A stretch of 46,890 nt of DNA from an uncultured Bacteroidota bacterium (GTDB lineage: Bacteria; Bacteroidota; Bacteroidia; UKL13-3). Both the position numbers and the translations under genes were made by a program. The DNA lies in NCBI GenBank assembly GCA_903927505.1, contig CAIYNF010000036.1, positions 1 through 46,890 on the forward strand, in the 5' to 3' direction. Within the stretch, counting starts at the first letter, position 1, and the number at the start of each line of letters is the position of its first letter. Positions 9,239-16,729 of the stretch are shown here, piece after piece. Under the pieces are notes generated by a model. The model saw nothing but the letters and a program-made list of their open reading frames with translations. It did no database searches and was not told where the DNA came from.

Positions 9239-10425
9239 ACTGCTACTGCATTTGTTTTTAATTCTCCGCTAAATGCTTTTTGTAAAACGGATTTTTTGAG
9301 TTCTTCTAAATCATTTATTTTTTGATTATAGATTACTTCTAATTTTTTGGTTTCGGCTGATAATGCATTCAGTTTTTGAACGATGGTTTGTTGTTCTTCA
9401 ATTGTTTTTGGAAATGAAATTTGATACTTATTTAATTTCTCTATTGTCAAGGCACTATATGCTGCCCCAATTGCAAGACTTTTTATTTTTTCTACGAATG
9501 CGGTCAAAGCAAATTTTAAATAATTCGTATCTAAACTTTTAAATCCTTTAAACCAAACAATATTTCCGTCTTTAAAATAGAATTCATCATTATTTTCAAT
9601 AACCATTATTTCACCAATTGTTCCAACTGCCGACATTAGCAAATCACTAATTTGCGGAACTCCAAATGATTTTTTTATATCATTGTATCTTTCTCTTGAA
9701 ATGAATAATTCCAAGGTTATATTTTTTCCATTTGATAATTCCTTAATTTCCTTAGTTCTGTAAAAAGGAACGCCATCTTTTACATACTCGCTTTTATAAA
9801 TTCGTTTACTTGAAGTTATTGTTCCCAATTCATCCAAGCATTTCGTTTCCCAGTTTTCATTCCCATTCTCAAACACAACTTGCAAATAACTTTCAAAAAG
9901 TTCTTTGGCGTTTTTGAGGTTTTGTTCGGCATTGGTTTTTGCCTTGGCTATGGCGGCAAAGGCTTCATCTAATATGGCTACGATGCGTTGTTGCTCGGGA
10001 AGGGGTGGAAGGGGGATTTCAATTGCTTCAATTTGTGCTTTGTTTATTGAATTAAAAACCGCACCAGTATTTCCAACAATTTCGCTTTCGTGTTTCAACA
10101 AAAAATTAAATAGAAATTCTTTGTCTATCAAATTTGTTGCTCTTATTGCAGCAAGTCCACGCCCAATACAAATTTTTTGCGTTGCAAAATTTATTGGTCC
10201 AACAGGTGCACGAACTGACATAAGAATATCATTCGCTTCTGCTTCCTTTGTTACTTTGGTTGTCCAAGTTGTTGGTTCGCCAATATATTTTTCGCCATAC
10301 TCTTTCTTCCCTTGATAAAAAGGCAAACCATTTCCATTGTCATTGTAAAATTTGCCTTCTGGTGATTGCCCTGCAATTACTTTACATACATCTCCAATAG
10401 TTTTTATTTTCCAACCTTGTTTCAT
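9235..10425 (-). CDS. hsdS: Type I restriction enzyme, S (specificity) subunit
   Basis: Target-recognition subunit that sets the DNA sequence methylated and restricted. 396 aa with two half-repeats, each a target-recognition domain followed by a conserved helix. The first half ends LPPLPEQQRIVAILDEAF (about 139-156); the second ends FPKTIEEQQTIVQKL and KKSVLQKAFSGEL. Each half has the DILMSVRAPVG / DLLMSAVGTIG strand. It overlaps the ORF6N gene upstream and hsdR downstream by 4 bp each. The specificity cannot be read from sequence. Confidence 0.95.
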   Translation of the reverse strand: MKQGWKIKTIGDVCKVIAGQSPEGKFYNDNGNGLPFYQGKKEYGEKYIGEPTTWTTKVTKEAEANDILMSVRAPVGPINFATQKICIGRGLAAIRATNLIDKEFLFNFLLKHESEIVGNTGAVFNSINKAQIEAIEIPLPPLPEQQRIVAILDEAFAAIAKAKTNAEQNLKNAKELFESYLQVVFENGNENWETKCLDELGTITSSKRIYKSEYVKDGVPFYRTKEIKELSNGKNITLELFISRERYNDIKKSFGVPQISDLLMSAVGTIGEIMVIENNDEFYFKDGNIVWFKGFKSLDTNYLKFALTAFVEKIKSLAIGAAYSALTIEKLNKYQISFPKTIEEQQTIVQKLNALSAETKKLEVIYNQKINDLEELKKSVLQKAFSGELKTNAVAV

Positions 10426-11330
10426 ATCAGTTCCAAAATTGAGTTTAAAATATTTTGTACCGAGTGTTTATCCATTTTAGAGAAGGCAAACCATTTTTTG
10501 CCCAAGTCTTTTAAAGACGCACCCAAATGATAAACATCTTGTTGGTCAATAATCAAAAATCGGTCGTGGCTTTGGGTAAAGGTTTGTAAGGTAAAATGCC
10601 CGTATTGTTCCTTGGCTTTTTGCACATCTAATACCAATTGTTTGCTGCTGCTTTTTGAAAGGAGCATTGCCGTTACGCCTTTTTTCTTTTTAGCCAAATG
10701 AGTAAGCGTGCTTTCGTCTATATAATTGTCTATAAGTATAATGCTTTGCTTGGCGGAGCGTATAATTTTAGAAGCCAATTCGTATGCATCAAATACCTGT
10801 CCGTCAAAAAAAACGCCTTGGGTGGGAAGGGAGTTTCCCTCCAAAGCCTTAAAAATTTGCTCAAACTTTTGGTCGGTTTCAAGCTGCTTCAACTCCATTT
10901 TACCTAAACGATGGCTAAGTAATGAGTTTTCCATGATTAGCTTACGCATGTTTACAAATGCATCCATTATTTGAATACTCACTATGATAGCCAAATCGCT
11001 ATTGAGCACAGCGGAAAGCATAGCAACACCTTGTTCGGTAAACACGTAGGGTAGTGTTCTTCGTTTTGCGGTCGCAATTTGCGACTGCAAACCACTGTTA
11101 TTTTCTGTGGTCGCAATCTGCGACTGCAATTGTTTCCATTCGCTTGCCGTAAGTTGGTACATAAAACCAATAGGAAACCTTTTATTATTGCGCTTCACTT
11201 GCTCGTTTATGCGCTTTGTTTCTACCTCATATAATTCTGCAAGGTGGTAATCTACCATCACCTGATTGCCTCGAACAGTGTATATCCTATTCTCAATCAA
11301 TTTCTGAGATACCATTAACGCTTTACTCAT
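10422..11330 (-). CDS. ORF6N-domain protein with C-terminal PLD-like domain, inside the hsd operon
   Basis: 302 aa. Residues about 8-110 are an ORF6N domain (RGNQVMVDYHLAELYEVET, RFPIGFMYQLT, LPYVFTEQGVAML), a phage-type DNA-binding module. After a helical linker (about 120-165), residues about 175-290 resemble a phospholipase-D-like fold: ILIDNYID, TAMLLSK and HDRFLIID (255-262), an HxR...D version of the HKD motif (Arg in place of Lys). Such proteins often accompany type I RM loci; the role is unproven, possibly regulatory or an added nuclease. It overlaps hsdM and hsdS by 4 bp. Its C-terminus NSILELI is identical to that of HsdM (see the 30-bp repeats). Confidence 0.88.
   Translation of the reverse strand: MSKALMVSQKLIENRIYTVRGNQVMVDYHLAELYEVETKRINEQVKRNNKRFPIGFMYQLTASEWKQLQSQIATTENNSGLQSQIATAKRRTLPYVFTEQGVAMLSAVLNSDLAIIVSIQIMDAFVNMRKLIMENSLLSHRLGKMELKQLETDQKFEQIFKALEGNSLPTQGVFFDGQVFDAYELASKIIRSAKQSIILIDNYIDESTLTHLAKKKKGVTAMLLSKSSSKQLVLDVQKAKEQYGHFTLQTFTQSHDRFLIIDQQDVYHLGASLKDLGKKWFAFSKMDKHSVQNILNSILELI
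10423..10452 (-). repeat. 30-bp direct repeat, copy at the ORF6N gene 3' end
   Basis: Matches 11328-11357 at 29 of 30 positions in the same orientation. It encodes the ILNSILELI / NSILELI end of the ORF6N protein and the overlapping ATG of hsdS. The pair frames the ORF6N gene exactly, with a period of 905 bp. Confidence 0.85.
11071..11129 (-). repeat. 39-bp-period internal duplication in the ORF6N gene
   Basis: The 20-bp unit at 11071-11090 recurs at 11110-11129 with one mismatch, 39 bp (13 codons) apart, duplicating LQSQIAT in the protein. Each unit contains an imperfect palindrome, GTCGCAA-T-TTGCGAC. The duplication keeps the frame. Confidence 0.75.
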
Positions 11331-12787
11331 ATCAATTCCAAAATTGAGTTTAAAATAGCGGCACTTTCTTCGTCCAAGTCTTTCATTTCCTCTAAAATCT
11401 GCTGCGGCTGGCGCAATGCAGCTTCTTCTTTTTTATTAGGATTTTTAGCACTTAGGTCAAAGGTGTTTTGGTCAATATCTTTTATGTTTATGCTCCAGGA
11501 GTTTTCGCTATCGGCTTTTGTTTTCTGCAGCTCAATAAATTCTGCCAAATCTTTCTCATTAAGTGCATTGGTCTTACCTAAGTTCCTATCTAAGTTCAAT
11601 TGGTAAAACCATACTTTTTTGGTAGCACTTCCTTTTTCAAAAAACAATACCACTGTTTTTACTCCCGCACCTGTAAAGGTACCACCAGGTAAATCCAATA
11701 CCGTATGAAGGTTGCAGTTTTCCAAGAGTTGTTGCCTTAGTTTGGCATCAGCACTACCTGCGCCACCATTGCTTAAAAAGGTATTTTTAATAACTACACC
11801 AGCTTTACCGCCCGCCTTTAGAATTTTAATAAAGTGTTGCAGAAATAAGGAAGCAGTTTCTCCTGTTTTTATAGGAAAGTTCTGTTGCACTTCGGCGCGT
11901 TCCTTGCCACCAAAAGGAGGATTTGCCAATACAATATCGTAACGGTCCTTCTCTTGAATATCGGCTATGTTCTCGGCAAGTGTATTGGTGTGTATAATGT
12001 TTGGTGCTTCAATGCCATGAAAAATCATGTTCATAGTGCCAATAATATACGCCAATGATTTTTTTTCTTTGCCGTAAAAGGTGTTTTTCTGGAGTGTGCT
12101 TATATCTGAAGTTGTAAGCTTCTTGCTATTTTGTAGAAAGCTAAAGGCCTCACATAAAAAGCCTGCGCTGCCCACAGCACCATCATAAATCTTATCTCCA
12201 ATTTTTGGCGCCACCACTTTAACAATGGTTGTAATAAGTGGACGCGGTGTATAGTACTCGCCACCATTGCGACCAGCATTGCCCATGTTTTGAATCTTAG
12301 ACTCATATAAATGGCTCATTTCATGCTTTTCTGCATGGGTTCGGAAACGAAGGCTATCAATAAGGTTTATTACCTCACGTAAGTTATAACCACTTTGTAC
12401 GCGGTTTTTAAGTTCACTGAAGATTTCACCAATTTTATATTGAATGGTATCTGCACTCACAGCAGCAGCCTTAAACTTTTTAAGGTAAGGGAATAAATTA
12501 ATGTTTACAAAGTCTGCAAGATCGTCGCCTGTTAATGCATTGTGGTGGTCTAACTTACCATCAGGCAATTTAGGTGCAGCCCAAACGTTCCATTGGTATT
12601 TGGGTTCAAGTAAGGAATTGTAAGTTTTGCCAGTTAATTCGGCAGCAGTTGCTTTGTCCTTTTCTAAGTCGTCCAAGTACTTTAAAAACAATATCCATGA
12701 GGTTTGTTCTACATAGTCTAATTCACTGCCACAGCCAGCGTCTTTATGGAGGATATCGTCAATGTTTTTGAAGGTTTGTTCGAACAT
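11327..12787 (-). CDS. hsdM: Type I restriction enzyme, M (methyltransferase) subunit
   Basis: N6-adenine methyltransferase subunit that modifies the host target and is needed for restriction. 486 aa: N-terminal HsdM_N helical domain (about 1-140), then the catalytic domain with AdoMet motif I DGAVGSAGFL (202-211) and the N6-adenine motif NPPF (289-292). AGRNGGEYYTPRPL (171-184) is the usual M-subunit signature. The first gene of a four-gene leftward operon. The end ILNSILELI is copied at the end of the next gene. No strong promoter is seen upstream. Confidence 0.96.
   Translation of the reverse strand: MFEQTFKNIDDILHKDAGCGSELDYVEQTSWILFLKYLDDLEKDKATAAELTGKTYNSLLEPKYQWNVWAAPKLPDGKLDHHNALTGDDLADFVNINLFPYLKKFKAAAVSADTIQYKIGEIFSELKNRVQSGYNLREVINLIDSLRFRTHAEKHEMSHLYESKIQNMGNAGRNGGEYYTPRPLITTIVKVVAPKIGDKIYDGAVGSAGFLCEAFSFLQNSKKLTTSDISTLQKNTFYGKEKKSLAYIIGTMNMIFHGIEAPNIIHTNTLAENIADIQEKDRYDIVLANPPFGGKERAEVQQNFPIKTGETASLFLQHFIKILKAGGKAGVVIKNTFLSNGGAGSADAKLRQQLLENCNLHTVLDLPGGTFTGAGVKTVVLFFEKGSATKKVWFYQLNLDRNLGKTNALNEKDLAEFIELQKTKADSENSWSINIKDIDQNTFDLSAKNPNKKEEAALRQPQQILEEMKDLDEESAAILNSILELI
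11328..11357 (-). repeat. 30-bp direct repeat, copy at the hsdM 3' end
   Basis: Partner of 10423-10452. It holds the last codons of hsdM and the overlapping start of the ORF6N gene. Recombination between the copies would remove the ORF6N gene and leave hsdM overlapping hsdS by the same 4 bp. Confidence 0.85.
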
Positions 12788-13161
12788 ATTATCTTTTGTT
12801 TTTACTATACAATTATTACCAATACTTATGCCACAAATAGCGGCTTTTGAAATACGAGCTTATAAAAACAAGAACGTATTCTAAAGAACACAAATTAAGG
12901 TGGCATTAAGATTTATCAAACTTAGGGAAATTGCTACAGATTTTCTTCAAGAAAAAACAATTTTTAGGAGTGTTGAAATGGGTTTACTTTTCTCTTACTT
13001 TTTGTGCCCTCAAACCGAATAAGGATGAGATATAGTGGCAAGTACACAATGCTAATCAGTTAGCATCAAATCTACGCCTCAGAAACAGGGTTCAATTATT
13101 AATAAATTAGCAGTTTGGATTTAGATACGCTTGTACCTTTTAAAATAGTAGGAGAGTTGTC
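12788..13161. other. 374-bp gene-free stretch upstream of hsdM
   Basis: No convincing ORF. It must hold the hsd operon promoter, reading left, but no clean TAnnTTTG box was found. At 13049-13066 there is a 7-bp perfect inverted repeat ATGCTAA-TCAG-TTAGCAT that could bind a regulator. A weak hairpin TAGGA/TCCTA (13149-13164) overlaps the stop of the 13162 gene. Confidence 0.4.
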
Positions 13162-13977
13162 CTATTTGTATTGACTATTGAAAACAATTGACCTTCCTAC
13201 AGAAAGAAATAATGGAGCCAATTGGCTGTACCTTTTTTGTAACTCTATATCAGAACCTGGAGAGCCGATACCGCATGAAAAATTGATTAATTTATTCTTG
13301 TATACAATATAAAACATCATAACTCGCATTTGCACCTTTATTCCCAAGGTTTCTCTGGTCTGATTGAAAACAATTACAAAGCCCTCATTTTGGTCGAATT
13401 TTGTTCTATCAGTACTAATTAAATTTGACCCAACTGGTAAAAATGACTTACCACCATCTTCCAGAAATATTTTAACAAATTCATCCTGAGTAAAGTCTTG
13501 GCCTAAATCTTTAACTACTAATACAACTGTTTCTAAACCATCACCATAATCTGTAACAAATTTTTGAACCACATTGGGTCTGTCACCTTCCATACTCCTC
13601 CAGCTCAGTGGCACCTTAAATTGCATGTCTAATCCTTTGGCCTTGAGATGATTTTTGGTGCTATAGACTTTCGTATATCCATTTGAGAACTCAGTTGATG
13701 GGGTGTTTAGATATTGAAAATGAAGGAGCGTTTCTAAAATAGGATTTGGTATTTCACCCTTTGCGCGTTTGTCTATTTCTAATAGGTAGGCATTTGCATC
13801 CTCAAGTCCAATTGGGTTTTCGTCCTCCATTTTTCGAATTGCATCTTTCCCATCCATGATAAATTTTTGAAATTCACTTTCTCCCAAGTAACCCTTAAGG
13901 TATTCCTCCATATTAACTCTCGCATTTCCGAATGCTACGTTAAAATTTGAGCTTGAAATAATTACCTGCTGCTTCAA
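13162..13977 (-). CDS. Unknown secreted protein, 3' portion of a frameshifted gene
   Basis: 271 aa from a TTG codon at 13977; no family recognised. The reading frame stays open upstream to about 14137 with coding-like sequence (NFKTEKNVRVSRAYGYLLSQ) but has no start there. An ATG at 14156 in another frame begins MAKNIKYFFF, and one added base in a T8 tract would join the two into a 331-aa protein with a signal peptide. The body is alpha/beta (FVTDYGDGLETVVLVVKDLG, MRVMMFYIVYKNKLINFS). It may be a recent pseudogene, phase-variable, or a sequencing error. It is part of a run of secreted proteins in the element. Confidence 0.6.
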   Translation of the reverse strand: MKQQVIISSSNFNVAFGNARVNMEEYLKGYLGESEFQKFIMDGKDAIRKMEDENPIGLEDANAYLLEIDKRAKGEIPNPILETLLHFQYLNTPSTEFSNGYTKVYSTKNHLKAKGLDMQFKVPLSWRSMEGDRPNVVQKFVTDYGDGLETVVLVVKDLGQDFTQDEFVKIFLEDGGKSFLPVGSNLISTDRTKFDQNEGFVIVFNQTRETLGIKVQMRVMMFYIVYKNKLINFSCGIGSPGSDIELQKRYSQLAPLFLSVGRSIVFNSQYK

Positions 13978-14156
13978 GGCAGGGAAGATTTCTTTGATTC
14001 TATTGAGGCTGTATTGTTGAGATAAAAGGTAGCCATAGGCTCGAGAAACCCTTACATTCTTTTCGGTTTTAAAATTGCCTGCTGTTTGCCCATTTCCCCA
14101 AAAGCCAATGCTTATAAAAGCGATTAGAAAAAAAAGTATTTAATGTTTTTTGCCAT
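13978..14156 (-). pseudogene. Displaced 5' end (signal peptide) of the 13162 gene
   Basis: ATG at 14156 starts MAKNIKYFFF then a stop. After a one-base shift at the homopolymer (A8 at 14128-14135 on the plus strand) the frame continues as FLIAFISIGFWGNGQ, a typical Bacteroidota signal peptide ending in Gln, and runs into the 13162 ORF. The region 13162-14156 is 995 bp, one short of a full set of codons. Confidence 0.65.
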
Positions 14157-14226
14157 TATTTGATGGTCTCTACCTTTATATATTTTCACCCATTTTGAAA
14201 AAATGCGCCAGATTTTAATTATTGAC

Positions 14227-14529
14227 TTAAAGTTGAATGAAGCCTGGTAAAAGTATATTAATAAGGGTCAGAACTACAATAGATACTGTTGTATTTATTC
14301 CCAATCCATAAAAGTAAGGACTGTTGAATTGCCCTTTAATAGCAATAATATATTGTGCTATAATTTGCGATAAAATTACACAAACAATTAACGGTATAAA
14401 GGCACCTGCTGCAAACTTGGGTGAGACTAAATAAATACTACTAAAAAGAAGAAATGCAAATGAGGACCAAAGACCCTTTTTGATTGATTTTTTTGAGTAT
14501 TCGACGGAATTGTCTTTTAATTTGTTCAT
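14227..14529 (-). CDS. Small membrane protein, unknown
   Basis: 100 aa. A charged, Lys/Ser-rich N-terminus (about 1-20) is followed by three hydrophobic segments at about 22-40, 43-63 and 75-97. No recognised family. It sits among secreted-protein genes of the element, all leftward. No signal for function beyond inner-membrane location. Confidence 0.55.
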   Translation of the reverse strand: MNKLKDNSVEYSKKSIKKGLWSSFAFLLFSSIYLVSPKFAAGAFIPLIVCVILSQIIAQYIIAIKGQFNSPYFYGLGINTTVSIVVLTLINILLPGFIQL

Positions 14530-14559
14530 AATAGTGAAAATTAAAGAATTTGGAATTTA

Positions 14560-14679
14560 TTATAAGGTTTTTAGTTTATAAATGATTTCCCCAGCAGTAT
14601 TATCAAGCAAAATCAAGGTTTGACTATTTGATTTGAAATAAATCAATAGAATTGCAAAGAGTAGAATAAGCTTTTTCAT
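14560..14679 (-). CDS. Possible 39-aa secreted peptide
   Basis: ATG at 14679 opens 39 codons: MKKLILLFAILLIYFKSNSQ, a good signal peptide with cleavage after SNSQ, then about 19 residues (TLILLDNTAGEIIYKLKTL). It fits between two leftward genes without overlap. It may be a real small secreted peptide or the 5' remnant of a larger gene. No independent proof of coding. Confidence 0.35.
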   Translation of the reverse strand: MKKLILLFAILLIYFKSNSQTLILLDNTAGEIIYKLKTL

Positions 14680-14692
14680 AGTAAATGAGGAA

Positions 14693-15679
14693 TTAGAATT
14701 TTTTTATTGTAAGTACATTGGTTTTAGAATTAACTTTCCATGTCTGGAACTTATTTAAAGCAGAAACTCCAAATAATGGGGTGGCATTGCCAGGGGAAAT
14801 ACCCGCTTCAATATTAGTAAGCGTAATATTTCCAAACCTCAATTTAGCAATTCTAACCCTTCTTAATGTAACAACTCCATTTGCGGTCTCATAATCTTGA
14901 GAAGGCAAATAGTCGCTTTCCCGAATAATACCCGCCTCAATTAAATATTGTTCAATTCTGGCGTTTATTAGGAAGTCGGAGGCGCCAGTGTCAAATAAAA
15001 AATCAAATCCCTTACCCCCCATAATCGTCCTAACATAATAATGCCCATTAATTTTTTTCATTTGAACATTTTCAATTTGAGAGTCCTTCCTTAGCTGGGT
15101 TTCTGTACTATTATTTGAAGTAATAGCAGGGAATTCAGGCCTCCTTAATATCAATTTGAACCATAACTTATTATCCTCAACTAAACCATAACCATAAGAA
15201 CCAGCAGGAACACCCCAAATTGCATCACCAAAATATCCCATATTTCGTTTTTGGTCATCTATCCAATTGTTTGGATTGTTTTTAGAAACAATATGATTGG
15301 GTTTACTTGAAAAATGGGCCTTAAATCCTTCAATTTCTCCTTTTGCGTATTCTGTGGTGAAACTAACCATTACTTCATAATTAATAATTTTATCATCTAC
15401 TGTGGCTTCAAAGTAAATTTTACCTCTATATTCTTCATCATTAATAAAATATTCATATTTTAATTTATGACCTCGTCCATTTAATTCATAATCAGGCTCT
15501 GAGGCTGTTAATTTAAATCCACTATTTAACATTTTAGCCTTAATTACATCCATCCTTTCTTGGGCATATAACTGAGATATTTCATCAAGAAAACGTGGAA
15601 GGTCATAAACTATTGAATTTGCCTTGTTAATTAAAACAAACAACACAATAAAAAGCAATAGTATTCTGGGTGTTTTCAT
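14693..15679 (-). CDS. Secreted retropepsin-like aspartyl protease
   Basis: 328 aa with an N-terminal signal peptide (about 1-22). The C-terminal domain (about 205-328) is retropepsin-like: the catalytic motif FLFDTGASDFLIN has Asp230-Thr-Gly-Ala-Ser, followed by a beta-rich segment LRFGNITLTNIEAGIS and LFGVSALNKFQTWKV, the usual layout of single-domain bacterial aspartyl proteases that act as dimers. Residues about 30-200 are not recognised. The predicted site is periplasmic or extracellular. The substrate is unknown. Confidence 0.8.
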   Translation of the reverse strand: MKTPRILLLFIVLFVLINKANSIVYDLPRFLDEISQLYAQERMDVIKAKMLNSGFKLTASEPDYELNGRGHKLKYEYFINDEEYRGKIYFEATVDDKIINYEVMVSFTTEYAKGEIEGFKAHFSSKPNHIVSKNNPNNWIDDQKRNMGYFGDAIWGVPAGSYGYGLVEDNKLWFKLILRRPEFPAITSNNSTETQLRKDSQIENVQMKKINGHYYVRTIMGGKGFDFLFDTGASDFLINARIEQYLIEAGIIRESDYLPSQDYETANGVVTLRRVRIAKLRFGNITLTNIEAGISPGNATPLFGVSALNKFQTWKVNSKTNVLTIKKF

Positions 15680-15764
15680 AAAAATTTGAATGTCTTAATT
15701 AGTTATTCAATTATAAAATTTAGTGGTTTTTTTTGTTTTCTTTAGAATAATGAAATATAGTTGG

Positions 15765-16196
15765 TTAATACAATGGTTTGATATTAATAACTAATAAGTC
15801 CATATACTTCATGTCTAAATTCATTTCAACATAGATATTTTCATCTTTGCTTCCCCATTTTAAAAACCCAATGGAAGTGTAACTTTTGTCAAATATGTCT
15901 TTGTAGTAGCTTATAGAGTTGTATTGGTCCATAATTAATATATGGTTAACTTTTGGGATACAATTTGTACAGTTGTTGAAATAAAAAGACACTTCACAAC
16001 CTCCTTTATGTTTAAAGGAATAATATGAGTCTCCATTATCCGAGAAGTTTTTACCTTTAAATGCCCAATCTGCATTCATATTGCTTCTAACATATTCAAT
16101 GTCCTTCCTAAGGAATTGAGTTTGTGATTTAACGTAAATTGGGGCAAATAAAGTGGCTAAAAATAGGTAGAAGTAGATTAGGAATTGTTGTTTCAT
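15765..16196 (-). CDS. Small secreted protein, unknown
   Basis: 143 aa with a signal peptide (about 1-24, cleaved near VKSQ). The mature part is beta-rich (SYYSFKHKGGCEVSFYFNN) and contains three cysteines (GCEVS, NCTNC). No recognised family. First gene of the leftward secreted-protein run, directly beside the structured non-coding region at 16197-16729. Confidence 0.6.
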   Translation of the reverse strand: MKQQFLIYFYLFLATLFAPIYVKSQTQFLRKDIEYVRSNMNADWAFKGKNFSDNGDSYYSFKHKGGCEVSFYFNNCTNCIPKVNHILIMDQYNSISYYKDIFDKSYTSIGFLKWGSKDENIYVEMNLDMKYMDLLVINIKPLY

Positions 16197-16279
16197 GATT
16201 TTAAAGTTTTCGTTTTTTGGATATTGTTTGCTTTTCGAACTCTTTAATTTTTAAGTACCAAACCTAAAAAATAAAAAAA

Positions 16280-16400
16280 GCGTGGAACCATAGTCAACGC
16301 TGTTGAGGTGCCGCGAAGTACCTGCCAAACAATCAACCATAGCCCACGCCGTAACGTGCGCAATAGTCATTCACTGTTTGGCTCATTGGAAGTTCGCGGC
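16280..16400. repeat. Nested inverted repeat (cruciform-forming)
   Basis: GCCGCGAA (16310-16317) pairs perfectly with TTCGCGGC (16393-16400). Inside it GCCAAACA (16324-16331) pairs with TGTTTGGC (16375-16382), and the centre GCCCACG / CGTGCGC (16342-16361) pairs at six of seven positions. An alternative pairing joins GCGTGG (16280-16285) to CCACGC (16344-16349). It is GC-richer than its surroundings. Confidence 0.7.
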
Positions 16401-16534
16401 TTTCAACAAAACAGAATTAACTAACGCAATTCATTAAATATCAATTCAAATATATATAAGTATCTACTAATTCTAAATTTTGATTGAAGAAATCTATGAA
16501 AGTATATTAAATATGTGTTGTCTTAATAGTACTT

Positions 16535-16608
16535 CGGATGGCTATCCGTAATGCTCGGATTAGAATCCGATTATGGGCTGTAACGCCATATAATACTGAT
16601 ACTTTCAG
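16535..16608. repeat. Array of four consecutive hairpins
   Basis: CGGAT-GGCT-ATCCG (16535-16548), TCGGATT-AG-AATCCGA (16555-16570), TATGG...CCATA (16572-16590) and CTGA-TACTT-TCAG (16596-16608). The first two share the CGGAT / ATCCG stem sequence. Confidence 0.6.
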
Positions 16609-16729
16609 ATACACGGCAGTTAAAATAAAAGCTAAACTTAGGCGCAAGCATCAGTTAATTGAAGATTAGGAGGGCATGTAATTTATTTGTGTATTTGAAA
16701 TTGCGCACCCGTGGTGGCCTAATGTGAAT

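Larger units (their letters stand above)
16197..16729. other. 533-bp structured non-coding region (candidate origin or oriT)
   Basis: No ORF of note. It holds two separate structured blocks: a long nested inverted repeat (16310-16400) and a run of four small hairpins (16535-16608). It lies immediately downstream of the HUH Rep gene. Rep-type endonucleases often nick at hairpin DNA near their own gene, so an origin of replication or transfer is a reasonable inference. A structured RNA is an alternative. Confidence 0.5.

Noticed and set aside
13162-16196. Known anti-phage defence system in the secreted-protein cluster
   Set aside because: The proteins are exported and none shows a defence domain; only the hsd operon is a recognisable defence module.
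16197-16729. CRISPR array or integron attC site in the structured region
   Set aside because: The hairpins are not regularly repeated with spacers, and the stem ends do not fit the attC core (GTTRRRY). No cas or integron integrase is present.
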